A stretch of DNA of 64,000 nucleotides from Streptomyces megasporus (GCF_000718985.1 NZ_JODL01000006.1:134444-198443), one strand, 5' to 3'. Numbered from the stretch's first letter, positions 41,868-52,481 are shown. The notes: generated by a model not told the origin, from the sequence alone. Numbers and translations are program-made.

Positions 41868-42991
<1,124 letters not shown>

Positions 42992-42995
<4 letters not shown>

Positions 42996-43849
42996 GCACC
43001 CCCGCCTCCCCGCAGCCGTCCCCCGAGCCCTTCGGCGCCCGGCTGCGCCGCGCCATGGACGCCCGAGGCCCGCTGTGCGTGGGCATCGACCCGCACGCCT
43101 CGCTGCTCGCCTCCTGGGGGCTGGACGACGACGTGGCGGGCCTGGAGCGGTTCACGCGCACGGTCGTGGACGCCCTCGCCGACCGGGTGGCCGTCCTCAA
43201 GCCGCAGTCCGCCTTCTTCGAGCGCTTCGGCTCGCGCGGCGTCGCCGTGCTGGAGCGGGCGATCGCCGACGCCCGCTCGGCCGGGGCGCTGGTGCTCGCC
43301 GATGTCAAGCGCGGCGACATCGGCTCCACCATGGCCGCCTACGCCGCCGCCTACCTCGACCCGGGTAGCCCGCTGTTCTCCGACGCGGTGACCGTCAGCC
43401 CCTACCTGGGGTTCGGCTCGCTGCGTCCCGCCCTGGACGCAGCGCGGGCGGCGGGCGCGGGCGTCTTCGTGCTGGCGCTCACCTCCAACCCGGAGGGCGC
43501 CGAGGTGCAGCGCGCCACCGCGGCGGGCGGGGCGTCGGTCGCGCAGACGATGCTGGACCACATCGCCCGGGAGAACCTCGGGGCACGGCCGCTGGGCTCG
43601 GTGGGCGCGGTGGTGGGCGCCACCCTGGGCCGGGCGGGCGTCGACCTGGCGGTGAACGGCCCGCTGCTGGCCCCGGGGTTGGGGGCCCAGGGCGCCACGG
43701 CCGAGGATCTTCCCGCGGTCTTCGGGGACGCCGTGCGCGACGTCCTGCCGAGCGTCAGCAGGGGGGTCCTCGGGCACGGGCCCTCGCCGAAGGCCCTGCG
43801 GGAGTCCGCGGCGCGGGAGACGGACCGCCTGGTGAAGGTTCTGGGGTGA
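42992..43849 (+). CDS. pyrF: Orotidine 5'-phosphate decarboxylase
   Basis: PyrF decarboxylates OMP to UMP. The 285-residue protein belongs to the longer actinobacterial/archaeal-like type: 'PLCVGIDPHASLLASWG', 'AVLKPQSAFFERFG' and the catalytic 'LVLADVKRGDIGSTM' (the D-x-K-x-x-D tetrad). The ATG overlaps the pyrD stop by four bases. This closes the pyrimidine cluster. Confidence 0.95.
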
Positions 43850-43974
43850 TCCTCCGGACGTCCGGTGGGGTCCGGGGGTGACGAGGAGGGTGCGTCGACG
43901 AATTTCTCTCTGGTGTTTTGTCCGGAAATGCCCCAGTCGACTTGAGTCTGACCTGGACTTTTCATCTGTTCTCG

Positions 43975-44098
43975 CTGACTCAGACGCTCAGGGCCGCTAG
44001 TCTCCGACGAAGAGCACCGCGGAACCCGGGGTTCTCCCAGGCCGGGAGGTTCGGGGGACGTGTTGCTCTTTGCTCCGCGGAAGCGGGGCTACTAGGTT
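43975..44098 (+). promoter_or_regulatory. Two candidate promoters upstream of mihF
   Basis: P1: CTGACT (43975-43980), 17 bp, TAGTCT (43998-44003). P2: TTGCTC (44070-44075), 17 bp, TAGGTT (44093-44098). They would give leaders of about 137 and 42 nt. The 297-bp gap from pyrF is unusually AT-rich for this genome between 43900 and 43980 and carries no gene. Confidence 0.5.
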
Positions 44099-44146
44099 CC
44101 TCACCGACCAATATCCGACCAGTTCTATCTCCGAGGTGACGTAGGC

Positions 44147-44473
44147 GTGGCTCTTCCGCCCCTTACCCCTGAACAGCGCGCAGCCGCGCTCGAGAAGGCC
44201 GCCGCGGCTCGCCGGGAGCGCGCCGAGGTCAAGAACCGACTGAAGCACTCCGGCGCCTCGCTCCACGAGGTCATCAAGCAGGGCCAGGAGAACGACGTCA
44301 TCGGCAAGATGAAGGTCTCCGCCCTCCTGGAGTCCCTGCCCGGCGTCGGCAAGGTCCGGGCCCGTCAGATCATGGAGCGGCTCGGGATCTCCGAGAGCCG
44401 TCGGGTGCGCGGCCTGGGCTCCAACCAGATCGCCTCCCTCGAGCGCGAATTCGGCGGCGGTTCCGCCTCCTGA
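44147..44473 (+). CDS. mihF: Integration host factor, actinobacterial type (mIHF/sIHF)
   Basis: mIHF is a nucleoid-associated DNA-binding protein unrelated in fold to E. coli IHF. In Streptomyces it affects compaction, sporulation and secondary metabolism. The 108-residue protein has a long N-terminal helix ('LEKAAAARRERAEVKNRLKHSG'), the characteristic 'IGKMKVSALLESLPGVGKVRA' helix-hairpin-helix region and 'MERLGISESRRVRGLG'. The start is GTG 44147, after 'CCGAGGTGACG'. The pyrF-mihF-gmk-rpoZ order is the actinobacterial standard. Confidence 0.96.
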   Translation: MALPPLTPEQRAAALEKAAAARRERAEVKNRLKHSGASLHEVIKQGQENDVIGKMKVSALLESLPGVGKVRARQIMERLGISESRRVRGLGSNQIASLEREFGGGSAS

Positions 44474-44499
44474 CGTTTCCGGGCCTCTCCGGGAACCGG

Positions 44500-44505
44500 G
44501 ATAAT
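44500..44505 (+). promoter_or_regulatory. -10 element placing gmk transcript start at its ATG
   Basis: GATAAT ends seven bases before ATG 44513 and the intervening CGCCGTT has no ribosome binding site, so gmk mRNA is probably leaderless. Confidence 0.6.
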
Positions 44506-44512
44506 CGCCGTT

Positions 44513-45070
44513 ATGAGTGAACGTCCGCGGCTGACCGTGCTCTCCGGCCCCTCCGGGGTCGGCAAGAGCACGGTCGTCGCCCATCTGCGCAAGGTCCACC
44601 CCGAGGTCTGGCTCTCGGTGTCCGTCACCACCCGCAAGCCCCGCCCGGGGGAGCGGCACGGCGTCCAGTACTTCTTCGTCGAGGACGAGGAGTTCGACAA
44701 GCTGGTCGCCAACGGCGAGCTGCTGGAGTGGGCCGAGTTCGCGGGCAACCGGTACGGAACCCCCCGCAAGGCCGTCCTGGAACGGCTGGAGGCGGGCGAA
44801 CCGGTGCTCCTGGAGATCGACCTCCAGGGCGCGCGCCAGGTGCGCGCGTCGATGCCCGAGGCCCGGCTCGTCTTCCTCGCCCCGCCGAGCTGGGAGGAGC
44901 TGGTCCGGCGGCTCACCGGCCGGGGCACCGAGCCCCCGGAGGTCATCGAGCGGCGGCTGGAGGCGGCCAGGGTCGAACTGGCAGCCGAGGCCGAGTTCGA
45001 CGTGACCCTGGTCAACACCTCGGTCGAGGACGTCGGCCGCGAGCTGCTAGCCTTGATGAAGGATTCGTGA
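44513..45070 (+). CDS. gmk: Guanylate kinase
   Basis: Gmk phosphorylates GMP to GDP and is a known (p)ppGpp target in several bacteria. The 185-residue P-loop enzyme has '[16 protein letters not shown]', the GMP-binding '[21 protein letters not shown]' split around 'RKPRPGE', '[16 protein letters not shown]' and '[12 protein letters not shown]'. It starts at ATG 44513 without a Shine-Dalgarno sequence, immediately downstream of a -10 hexamer. rpoZ follows after 152 bp. Confidence 0.96.
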   Translation: MSERPRLTVLSGPSGVGKSTVVAHLRKVHPEVWLSVSVTTRKPRPGERHGVQYFFVEDEEFDKLVANGELLEWAEFAGNRYGTPRKAVLERLEAGEPVLLEIDLQGARQVRASMPEARLVFLAPPSWEELVRRLTGRGTEPPEVIERRLEAARVELAAEAEFDVTLVNTSVEDVGRELLALMKDS

Positions 45071-45222
45071 TCGCAGCCGGCCGCCCGGGCCCCGGAGCAC
45101 CGGCGGTGGGCTCCCGGCCCAGGGACACCCGGCGCGGGGTCTCGTCACAACGGCACCGGACACCACCGGATCCGGTCGTTTCGATCACTGACCGTCTTGT
45201 CCACCGCAGCGGAAGGTAGAGT

Positions 45223-45495
45223 GTGTCCTCTCCCATGACCACGCCCGAGGGCATCATCAACCCGCCGATCGATGAGCTGCTCGAGGCCACCGACTCCAAG
45301 TACAGCCTGGTGATCTACGCCGCCAAGCGCGCGCGTCAGATCAACGCCTACTACTCGCAGCTCGGCGAGGGCCTGCTGGAGTACGTCGGCCCGCTGGTGG
45401 ACACCCACGTCCACGAGAAGCCCCTGTCGATCGCGCTCCGCGAGATCAACGCGGGCCTGCTGACCGCCGAGTCCACCGACGTCCCGGCGCAGTAA
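45223..45495 (+). CDS. rpoZ: RNA polymerase omega subunit
   Basis: Omega (90 residues) assists folding and assembly of beta-prime. The conserved block '[22 protein letters not shown]' (read as two parts) and '[20 protein letters not shown]' identify it. The start at GTG 45223 is supported by GGAAGG six bases upstream. ATG 45235 is an alternative. Lethality is not expected on loss, but Streptomyces omega mutants have development and antibiotic defects. Confidence 0.96.
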   Translation: MSSPMTTPEGIINPPIDELLEATDSKYSLVIYAAKRARQINAYYSQLGEGLLEYVGPLVDTHVHEKPLSIALREINAGLLTAESTDVPAQ

Positions 45496-45533
45496 GCGCT
45501 CGGGCCGCCACGGGCGGCCGCATCGGCACACAC

Positions 45534-45576
45534 CACACCACGGGCCCGGCAGTACGACTGCCGGGCCCGTGGTGTG
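45534..45576 (+). terminator. rpoZ terminator
   Basis: A perfect 20-bp stem (45534-45553 with 45557-45576) with an ACG loop lies 39 bases after the rpoZ stop. TCAT follows. Confidence 0.85.
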
Positions 45577-45668
45577 TCATGGGAGGCCGACGGCACGTCC
45601 GCACCGCCCCGCGTTCCCGCCGGGCGGTGCGGAGGGGCGAGGCCACGGAGAGCGGGGAGAGGCAGAGG

Positions 45669-46892
45669 ATGGACAACACCGGCAAGCCCAGGGTGGTCCT
45701 GGGGGTCAGCGGCGGCATCGCCGCCTACAAGGCGTGCGAGCTGCTGCGCAGGCTGACCGAGTCCGGTCACGACGTACGGGTGGTGCCGACCGAGTCGGCG
45801 TTGAACTTCGTCGGCGAGGCCACCTGGTCGGCGCTCTCCGGGAACCCCGTGGCGACCGGGGTGTGGGAGAGCGTCCACGAGGTCCCGCACGTTCGCATCG
45901 GCCAGGAGGCCGATCTGGTCGTCGTCGCGCCCGCCACCGCCGACACCCTCGCCCGGGCCGCCCACGGCCTCGCCGACGACCTGCTGACCAACACCCTGCT
46001 CACCGCCCGCTGCCCGGTGATCTTCGCACCCGCCATGCACACCGAGATGTGGGAGCACCCCGCCACCGCCGAGAACGTGGCCACGCTGCGCCGCCGTGGC
46101 GCGGTCGTCATCGAACCCGCGGTCGGCCGGCTGACGGGCAAGGACACCGGCAAGGGGCGGCTGCCGGACCCCGGCGAGATCTTCGAGGTCTGCCGCCGCG
46201 TCCTCGCCCGCGGCGCCGGACAGGAGCGCGACCTGGCCGGACACCACGTCGTGGTCAGCGCCGGCGGCACCCGCGAGCCGCTGGACCCGGTGCGCTTCCT
46301 GGGCAACCGCTCCTCGGGCCTCCAGGGGTACGCCCTGGCCCGCACCGCGGTGGCGCGCGGCGCGCGGGTGACCCTGGTCGCCGCCAACACCGCCCTGCCC
46401 GACCCCGCCGGCGCGGACGTGGTGCGGGTGGGGACGGCCCGCCACCTGCGGGAGGCCGTGCTGGAGGCCGCGGCGGACGCGGACGCGGTGGTCATGGCCG
46501 CCGCCGTGGCCGACTTCCGGCCCGCCCACTACGCCCAGGGGAAGATCAAGAAGCAGGACGGCCGGGAACCGGAGCCCATCGCCCTGGTCCGCAACCCCGA
46601 CGTCCTGGCGGAGCTCTCCTCGACGCGGGCCCGTCCCGGACAGGTGGTCGTCGGCTTCGCCGCGGAGACCGACGACGTGCTGGCCAACGGCCGCGCCAAG
46701 CTCGCCCGCAAGGGGTGCGACCTGCTGGTCGTCAACGAGGTCGGAGAGGACAGGACATTCGGCTCCCAGGAGAACGAGGCCGTCGTCCTGGGCGCCGACG
46801 GCAGCGAGACGCCCGTGCCGCACGGCCCCAAGGAGGCCCTCGCCGACACGGTGTGGGACCGGGTCGTCCACCTGTTGAGGAACCGGGACTGA
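45669..46892 (+). CDS. coaBC: Bifunctional phosphopantothenoylcysteine decarboxylase / phosphopantothenate-cysteine ligase
   Basis: CoaBC performs two consecutive steps of coenzyme A synthesis. The N-terminal flavoprotein CoaC half has 'VVLGVSGGIAAYKACELLRRL', the histidine loop 'VPHVRIGQEADLVVVAPATA' and 'PAMHTEMWEHPA', the last being a variant of the usual PAMNxxMW motif. The CoaB half has 'SAGGTREPLDPVRFLGNRSSG' and the C-terminal 'KKQDGREPEPIAL'. Start ATG 45669 gives 407 residues. A terminator follows. Confidence 0.95.
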   Translation: MDNTGKPRVVLGVSGGIAAYKACELLRRLTESGHDVRVVPTESALNFVGEATWSALSGNPVATGVWESVHEVPHVRIGQEADLVVVAPATADTLARAAHGLADDLLTNTLLTARCPVIFAPAMHTEMWEHPATAENVATLRRRGAVVIEPAVGRLTGKDTGKGRLPDPGEIFEVCRRVLARGAGQERDLAGHHVVVSAGGTREPLDPVRFLGNRSSGLQGYALARTAVARGARVTLVAANTALPDPAGADVVRVGTARHLREAVLEAAADADAVVMAAAVADFRPAHYAQGKIKKQDGREPEPIALVRNPDVLAELSSTRARPGQVVVGFAAETDDVLANGRAKLARKGCDLLVVNEVGEDRTFGSQENEAVVLGADGSETPVPHGPKEALADTVWDRVVHLLRNRD

Positions 46893-46895
46893 AGA

Positions 46896-46942
46896 CCCGA
46901 GGGGAGCCGCCCGGAGCGGTCCGCCGGACGGCTCCCCTCGGG
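46896..46942 (+). terminator. coaBC terminator
   Basis: CCCGAGGGGAGCCG (46896-46909) pairs perfectly with CGGCTCCCCTCGGG (46929-46942), starting three bases after the stop codon. Confidence 0.75.
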
Positions 46943-47050
46943 AGTGCCTTTCGGGCGAAGGGGGTCGAATCCCCGCTCCGCGCACCCATGGCGTGCGATG
47001 TGAAATGTCGGAGTGCGAGACGCCGTGGTCGCATCCCGGAGGGCTACGGA

Positions 47051-47098
47051 TAAACTGATCGCGGACCGTGCCCGGGCGAGCCCCGGCGACCGGTCCGC
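47051..47098 (+). promoter_or_regulatory. metK promoter -10 and structured leader
   Basis: TAAACT (47051-47056) is a good -10 with a predicted start near 47063. The leader begins with a two-tier hairpin: GCGGACC (47061-47067) with GGTCCGC (47092-47098), enclosing CCGGG/CCCGG. About 42 nt then remain to the GTG, including AGGGAG. It does not match SAM riboswitch core sequences that I know. Confidence 0.45.
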
Positions 47099-47140
47099 AG
47101 ACGACATCAGCCAGCAGCCGCTGCAACCCCAGGGAGCGAT

Positions 47141-48349
47141 GTGTCCCGCCGCCTCTTCACCTCGGAGTCCGTGACCGAGGGCCACCCGGATAAGATCGCC
47201 GATCAGATCAGCGACGCCATTCTCGACGCCCTGCTCGCCCAGGACCCCACCTCCCGGGTCGCCGTGGAGACGATGATCACCACCGGCCTGGTGCACGTGG
47301 CCGGCGAGGTCACCACCGCCGCGTACGCGGACATCCCCACCCTGGTGCGGGAGAAGATCCTGGCCATCGGCTACGACTCCTCCAAGAAGGGCTTCGACGG
47401 CGCCTCCTGCGGGGTGTCGGTGTCCATCGGGGCGCAGTCCCCGGACATCGCCCAGGGCGTGGACGCCGCCTACGAGGCCCGAGTGGAGGGCGACGAGGAC
47501 GAGCTGGACCGGCAGGGCGCCGGCGACCAGGGCCTGATGTTCGGCTACGCCTGCGACGAGACGCCGGAGCTGATGCCGCTGCCGATACACCTGGCGCACC
47601 GGCTCTCCCGCCGGCTGTCGGAGGTCCGCAAGAACGGCACCGTCCCCTATCTGCGCCCGGACGGCAAGACGCAGGTGACCATCGAGTACGCCGGTGACAA
47701 GGCGGTGCGGCTGGACACCGTGGTGGTCTCCTCCCAGCACGCCTCCGACATCGACCTGGACTCGCTGCTGGCCCCCGACATCCGCGAGTTCGTGGTGGAG
47801 CACGTGCTCTCCGAGCTGGAGGCGGAGGGCATCAAGCTGGACACCGACGGCTACCGGCTGCTGGTCAACCCCACCGGGCGGTTCGAGATCGGCGGCCCGA
47901 TGGGCGACGCCGGGCTGACCGGCCGGAAGATCATCATCGACACCTACGGCGGCATGGCCCGGCACGGTGGCGGGGCGTTCTCCGGCAAGGACCCCTCCAA
48001 GGTGGACCGGTCGGCGGCCTACGCGATGCGCTGGGTGGCCAAGAACGTGGTGGCCGCCGGGCTGGCCGCCCGGTGCGAGGTGCAGGTGGCGTACGCGATC
48101 GGCAAGGCCGAGCCGGTGGGGCTGTTCGTGGAGACCTTCGGCACCCACACGGTGGAGGTGGAGAGGATCCAGCAGGCCATCTCCGAGGTCTTCGACCTGC
48201 GGCCGGCCGCGATCATCCGCGATCTGGACCTGCTCCGTCCGATCTACGCGCAGACGGCCGCCTATGGGCACTTCGGTCGGGAGCTGCCGGACTTCACCTG
48301 GGAGCGCACCGACCGCACCGACGCCCTCCGCAAGGCCGCCGGCCTGTAA
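47141..48349 (+). CDS. metK: S-adenosylmethionine synthetase
   Basis: MetK makes SAM from methionine and ATP. The 402-residue protein has the signatures '[21 protein letters not shown]', '[15 protein letters not shown]' and the glycine-rich '[19 protein letters not shown]'. The GTG start lies after AGGGAGCG at normal spacing. In Streptomyces extra SAM stimulates antibiotic production, so control of this gene is of interest. A 24-bp terminator hairpin follows. Confidence 0.97.
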   Translation: MSRRLFTSESVTEGHPDKIADQISDAILDALLAQDPTSRVAVETMITTGLVHVAGEVTTAAYADIPTLVREKILAIGYDSSKKGFDGASCGVSVSIGAQSPDIAQGVDAAYEARVEGDEDELDRQGAGDQGLMFGYACDETPELMPLPIHLAHRLSRRLSEVRKNGTVPYLRPDGKTQVTIEYAGDKAVRLDTVVVSSQHASDIDLDSLLAPDIREFVVEHVLSELEAEGIKLDTDGYRLLVNPTGRFEIGGPMGDAGLTGRKIIIDTYGGMARHGGGAFSGKDPSKVDRSAAYAMRWVAKNVVAAGLAARCEVQVAYAIGKAEPVGLFVETFGTHTVEVERIQQAISEVFDLRPAAIIRDLDLLRPIYAQTAAYGHFGRELPDFTWERTDRTDALRKAAGL

Positions 48350-48360
48350 GGACACGGGAC

Positions 48361-48414
48361 ACCGACACGGCCCGATCCCGCGGCTCGCTCGCCGCGGGAT
48401 CGGGCCGTGTCGGT
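48361..48414 (+). terminator. metK terminator
   Basis: A perfect 24-bp stem (48361-48384 with 48391-48414) with loop TCGCTC lies 11 bases after the metK stop. It is one of the strongest hairpins in the window. Confidence 0.9.
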
Positions 48415-48423
48415 GCTCTCTGG

Positions 48424-48429
48424 TAGGAC
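48424..48429 (+). promoter_or_regulatory. -10 element placing priA transcript start at or near its GTG
   Basis: TAGGAC ends eight bases before GTG 48438. It overlaps the region right after the metK terminator. Confidence 0.4.
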
Positions 48430-48437
48430 TGGGGGCT

Positions 48438-50600
48438 GTGAGCAGCGAGAACGGCGAGAACGGACAGCCTGGAAAGCCCCCGGCGGGGGAGCCGTCGGGA
48501 GGCGAGCAACTCGCGCTCATCCGGGAGACCGTCCGTCGCGCCAAGCCGCCCCGCGCCCGCCCGCGCACCTGGCGCGGCGCCGAACTCGCCGCGCGCGATC
48601 CCGTCGCCCGCGTCCTGGTCGACAAGGGGCTGGTCCACCTCGACCGCTTCTTCGACTACGCCGTTCCCGCCGCCATGGACGCCGAGGCCCGACCCGGAGT
48701 GCGGGTGCGGGTGCGCTTCGGAGCCGGCGAACGCGGCGGACGGCGCGAAGGCGGCGGACTGGTCAACGGCTTCATCGTCGAACGCCGCGCGGAGTCCGAC
48801 TTCCCCGGCGTCCTCGCCCCCATCGCCCAGGTGCTCTCCCCGGAACCCGTCCTCGGCCCGGAACTGCTGCGGCTGTGCCGGGCCGTCGCCGACCGCTACG
48901 CCGGCGCTCTCGCCGACGTCGTCCAACTCGCCGTGCCCCCGCGCATGGCCCGGGCCGAGAAGGCCGCCCCGGACGCCGCCCGGCCTACGCCGCCACCGCC
49001 GCCCGGACCGGGCTCCTGGACGCGCTACCCCGCGGGCCCCGGCTACCTGCGGGCGCTCGCCGGCGGCGAGTCCCCCCGCGCGGTGTGGACGGCCCTGCCC
49101 GGACCGCACTGGCCCGAGGAACTGGCCCGAGCCCTGGCCGCCACCCTGGCCTCCGGTCGCGGCGCGCTCGCCGTCCTGCCCGACGGACGGTCCGCCGCCC
49201 GCGTGGACGCCGCCCTCACCGCCCTGATCGGCGACGGCCGGCACGTGGTGCTCACCGCCGACGCCGGGGCCGAGACCCGCTACCGCCGCTGGCTCGCCGT
49301 CAACCGCGGAGCGGTGCGCTGCGTCGTCGGCACCCGGGCCGCGATGTTCGCACCCGTGCGCGACCTGGGTCTGGTCGCGATCTGGGACGACGGGGACTCC
49401 AGCCACCGCGACCCCCACGAGCCGATGCCGCACGCCCGCGAGGTGCTGCTGCTGCGCGCCGCCCGGGAGAAGTGCGGCTTCCTGCTGGGCGCGCACGGCC
49501 GCACCGTGGAGGCCGCCCAACTGGTCGAGACGGGCTGGGCCCGCCCGCTGACCGCCGACCGGGACGCGGTGCGCGCCACCGCGCCCCTGGTCCGCACCGT
49601 CGGCGACGGCGACGAGGCCCGCGACCCCGCCGCGCGCGCCGCCCGACTGCCCACCCTCGCCTGGAACACGGTGCGCGACGCCCTCCGGCTGGGCCCGGTA
49701 CTGGTACAGGTGCCGCGCCGCGGCTACGTCCCCCGGCTGGCCTGCGCGCGCTGCCGAGAGCCCGCGCGGTGCGCCCGCTGCGCGGGCCCCCTGGAGGCCA
49801 CCGGCGGCGACGCCCCGCCCACCTGCGGCTGGTGCGGCGACGCCGCCCCGGCCTGGGTGTGCGCGGAGTGCGGCGGCCACAGGCTGCGGGGCCGGGTCTT
49901 CGGCGCCCGCCGCACCGCGGAGGAGCTGGGCCGGGCCTTCCCGGCCGTCCCCGTCCGCACCTCCGGCCGCGACCACGTCCTGGGGACGGTGCCCGACCGG
50001 CCGGCGCTGGTGGTCAGCACCCCCGGCGCCGAACCGGTCGCCGAGGGAGCGGGTTACGCGGCGGCGCTGCTGCTGGACGGCTGGGCACTGCTCTCCCGCC
50101 CCGACCTGCGGGCGGCGGAGGAGGCGCTGCGCCGCTGGCTGGACGCCGCCGCGCTGGTCCGTCCCCGCGCCGAGGGCGGCACGGTGGTCGTCATGGCCGA
50201 GCCGACGCTCCGCCCCGTGCAGGCCCTGGTGCGCTGGGACCCGGCCGGCCACGCCCGACGCGAGCTGGCCGAGCGCGCCGAACTGGGCTTCCCGCCGGTG
50301 TCCCGGATGGCCGCCGTGACCGGGCCGCCCGAGGCCGTCGCCGAACTGCTGGCGTCGGCCGACCTGCCCGCCGACGCCGAGGTCCTGGGGCCGGTGCCGC
50401 TCCCCGAGGCCCCGCCCGGACGGCCCCGGCGACCCGGTGGCCCGCCCGAGGGGGAGCGGTGGGAGCGGGCCCTGGTACGGGTGCCGCCGGGCAGCGGCGC
50501 GGCGCTCGCCGGCGCCCTCAAGACCGCGCAGGCGGCCCGGCTCGCCCGCCGGGCGAAGGGGCTCGTGCGGGTCCGCGTCGATCCCGACGACATCGGTTGA
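48438..50600 (+). CDS. priA: PriA-like replication restart protein lacking helicase motifs
   Basis: The 720-residue protein has the PriA 3'-DNA-binding N-terminal domain ('DKGLVHLDRFFDYAVPAAM'), a wing/linker and a zinc-binding module with eight cysteines ('CARCREPARCARC', 'CGWCGDAAPAWVCAECGG'). The helicase core is degenerate. There is no Walker A GKT where PriA normally has GSGKT, and the DEEH box reads 'IWDDGDSSH'. ATP-driven unwinding is therefore unlikely, as is generally noted for actinobacterial PriA. It may still bind forks and recruit DnaB. Start GTG 48438 is just downstream of a -10 hexamer. Confidence 0.92.
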   Translation: MSSENGENGQPGKPPAGEPSGGEQLALIRETVRRAKPPRARPRTWRGAELAARDPVARVLVDKGLVHLDRFFDYAVPAAMDAEARPGVRVRVRFGAGERGGRREGGGLVNGFIVERRAESDFPGVLAPIAQVLSPEPVLGPELLRLCRAVADRYAGALADVVQLAVPPRMARAEKAAPDAARPTPPPPPGPGSWTRYPAGPGYLRALAGGESPRAVWTALPGPHWPEELARALAATLASGRGALAVLPDGRSAARVDAALTALIGDGRHVVLTADAGAETRYRRWLAVNRGAVRCVVGTRAAMFAPVRDLGLVAIWDDGDSSHRDPHEPMPHAREVLLLRAAREKCGFLLGAHGRTVEAAQLVETGWARPLTADRDAVRATAPLVRTVGDGDEARDPAARAARLPTLAWNTVRDALRLGPVLVQVPRRGYVPRLACARCREPARCARCAGPLEATGGDAPPTCGWCGDAAPAWVCAECGGHRLRGRVFGARRTAEELGRAFPAVPVRTSGRDHVLGTVPDRPALVVSTPGAEPVAEGAGYAAALLLDGWALLSRPDLRAAEEALRRWLDAAALVRPRAEGGTVVVMAEPTLRPVQALVRWDPAGHARRELAERAELGFPPVSRMAAVTGPPEAVAELLASADLPADAEVLGPVPLPEAPPGRPRRPGGPPEGERWERALVRVPPGSGAALAGALKTAQAARLARRAKGLVRVRVDPDDIG

Positions 50601-50640
50601 CGGCGCGGCGGGCCGGGGCTCCGCCGGCAGCGGACACGGA

Positions 50641-50691
50641 ACCGCCCGGCGTCCGGCCGACGGGGCGCGGTCGGGACGGACGCCGGGCGGT
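50641..50691. terminator. Terminator between convergent priA and the HTH gene
   Basis: ACCGCCCGGCGTCCG and CGGACGCCGGGCGGT form a perfect 15-bp stem with a 21-nt loop. A second hairpin, GCAACGGC/GCCGTTGC (50694-50722), overlaps the end of the minus-strand gene. Confidence 0.75.
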
Positions 50692-50711
50692 GGGCAACGG
50701 CCGAGGAGGGG

Positions 50712-51260
50712 TCAGCCGTTGCGGGGGCCGGGGAACGCGCCCGGACGGGAGTCCGACGGCGGCTGCGCCGGCCTGCCGGGCAGGGAGGGCGCGGCGGGCG
50801 CCGGGGCCGCGCCCTGTCCCACGACCACGGTGTGCGGGGGCGTCGCGGGAGGCTCCTCGCCGGACGGGACCCGCCGCGGCGCCTCGGCCCCGTCCGGGGC
50901 GGCCGACGCCGCGGCCCGCCGCGAACCGTAGCGGCGGTGGACGGCCTGCTTGGTCACGCCGAGCGCCGAGCCCACCGCGTCCCAGGAGAACCCCAGCGAG
51001 CGGTCGAACTCCACCGCCGCCGTCACCAGCGCCTCCACGCTGTCGCGCAGCTCCTGGGCGAGCCGTACGGTGGGCGCCGGAGCCCTGCCGTAGACGACGA
51101 AGCCCGTGGCGGGGCCCGTGCGGCGCGGCCGGTAGACGTTGCCGAGCTGCGCGGTGAGCGTGCGCAGCGCGTCCACCTGCCGGCGGACCCGCTCGATGTC
51201 CCGCACCAGCAGGTGCAGACTGGCCCGTGTCCGGGCGTCGGGGGTGGCATGGTCGGCCAT
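50712..51260 (-). CDS. HTH-containing hypothetical protein
   Basis: The 182-residue protein has a helical N-terminal half ('[21 protein letters not shown]'). A helix-turn-helix-like segment near residues 103-125 follows ('[21 protein letters not shown]', read as two helices), then a disordered Pro/Ala-rich tail. The HTH sequence resembles those of small DNA-binding proteins common in Streptomyces. I chose ATG 51260 because GAGAGG lies seven bases upstream, but in-frame starts up to 51344 exist. It is divergent from fmt and convergent with priA. The target is unknown. Confidence 0.72.
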   Translation of the reverse strand: MADHATPDARTRASLHLLVRDIERVRRQVDALRTLTAQLGNVYRPRRTGPATGFVVYGRAPAPTVRLAQELRDSVEALVTAAVEFDRSLGFSWDAVGSALGVTKQAVHRRYGSRRAAASAAPDGAEAPRRVPSGEEPPATPPHTVVVGQGAAPAPAAPSLPGRPAQPPSDSRPGAFPGPRNG

Positions 51261-51439
51261 GAACAAGCCTCTCGGAACCGGCGTGGAAGGATCGGCCGCT
51301 GTCGGCGGTCCGTTTCGGTCAAGCTGCATTGACCAACGCCGCACCGGCCGCCGGGGTCACGCTGCGGGGGCGTGCGAGGGCGGGGAGGGCGGCACGCCGG
51401 ACGCCGTACGCCCCCACGGTGGGGGACCTTGACGGCCCG

Positions 51440-51445
51440 TAGACT
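51440..51445 (+). promoter_or_regulatory. -10-like element for fmt
   Basis: TAGACT would start transcription near 51452 and give a leader of about 93 nt. A small palindrome CCCCCACGGTGGGGG (51411-51425) lies directly upstream. The rest of the 284-bp divergent gap shows nothing else. Confidence 0.4.
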
Positions 51446-51544
51446 GGTGCGCCGTTCCGCGCACGCCGTGCGCTTTCCGTGCGTGCCCGCGTACCGCCGC
51501 GGTGTGCCGCGGTTCCGCCGTCCGCGAGAGGTGGTTCCCCACAG

Positions 51545-52477
51545 ATGAGGCTCGTCTTCGCCGGCACCCCCGAGGTGGCCGTCCCCGCCCTCGACGCCCT
51601 GATCGCGTCGGAGAGGCACGAGGTCGTGGCCGTCGTCACCCGGCCCGACGCGCCGGCCGGGCGCGGCCGGCGCGTGGTGGCCTCCCCGGTGGCCCAGCGG
51701 GCCGAGGAGGCCGGCATCGAGGTCCTCAAGCCCGCCCGCCCCCGCGACGAGGACTTCCTCGCCCGGCTGCGCGAGATCGCCCCGGACTGCTGCCCGGTCG
51801 TCGCCTACGGCGCGCTGCTGCCCAAGGTCGCCCTCGACGTCCCGGCCAAGGGCTGGGTCAACCTGCACTTCTCGCTGCTGCCCGCCTGGCGCGGCGCGGC
51901 CCCCGTCCAGCACGCGATCATGGCCGGGGACGAGGTCACCGGCGCCTCCACCTTCCTGATCGAGGAGGGGCTCGACTCCGGGCCGGTCTACGGGGTGGTC
52001 ACCGAGGAGATCCGGCCCACCGACACCAGCGGGGACCTGCTGACCCGGCTCGCCTTCGCCGGCGCCGGGCTGCTGGCCGCCACCATGGACGGGATCGAGG
52101 ACGGCACGCTGCGGGCCGTCCCCCAGCCCGAGGAGGGCGTCAGCCTCGCCCCCAAGATCACGGTCGAGGACGCCCGCGTCGACTGGTCAGCCCCCGCGCT
52201 GCGCGTGGACCGGGTGGTGCGCGGCTGCTCGCCGGCGCCCGGCGCCTGGACCCTCTTCCGCGGCGAGCGGCTCAAGCTGCGACAGGTCGCCCTCGCGCCC
52301 GACCGCACCGACCCGGCCCCCGGCGAGTTGGTCGTCGGCAAGAACACCGTGCACGTGGGGACGGGCTCGCACGCGGTCGAGCTGCTGTGGGTCCAACCGC
52401 AGGGCAAGAAGCCGATGTCCGCCGCCGACTGGGCGCGCGGGGTGCGCATCGCGGCCGGGGAGCGGCTGGAGGATTGA
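51545..52477 (+). CDS. fmt: Methionyl-tRNA formyltransferase
   Basis: Fmt formylates initiator Met-tRNA using 10-formyl-THF. The 310-residue protein has '[20 protein letters not shown]', the catalytic Asn/His in '[18 protein letters not shown]', the catalytic Asp in '[10 protein letters not shown]' and the C-terminal OB-like tRNA-binding domain. The ORF is intact, but a transposon-type hairpin begins only a few bases after its stop codon. Transcription into rsmB, its usual next gene, is therefore interrupted by an IS element. Confidence 0.96.
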   Translation: MRLVFAGTPEVAVPALDALIASERHEVVAVVTRPDAPAGRGRRVVASPVAQRAEEAGIEVLKPARPRDEDFLARLREIAPDCCPVVAYGALLPKVALDVPAKGWVNLHFSLLPAWRGAAPVQHAIMAGDEVTGASTFLIEEGLDSGPVYGVVTEEIRPTDTSGDLLTRLAFAGAGLLAATMDGIEDGTLRAVPQPEEGVSLAPKITVEDARVDWSAPALRVDRVVRGCSPAPGAWTLFRGERLKLRQVALAPDRTDPAPGELVVGKNTVHVGTGSHAVELLWVQPQGKKPMSAADWARGVRIAAGERLED

Positions 52478-52481
52478 AGGC

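Noticed and set aside
46911..46985. tRNA-like sequence after coaBC: GGGGTCGAATCCCC T-arm-like hairpin with CGGAGCG/CGCTCCG that could pair as an acceptor stem
   Set aside because: The T-loop is one base short, the acceptor arm does not abut the T stem correctly, no anticodon arm forms, and the 5' part is already the coaBC terminator. At most a chance resemblance or decayed remnant.
47061..47140. SAM riboswitch in front of metK
   Set aside because: The hairpins lack the conserved cores of SAM-I and SAM-IV as I remember them. Reported only as an unassigned structured leader.
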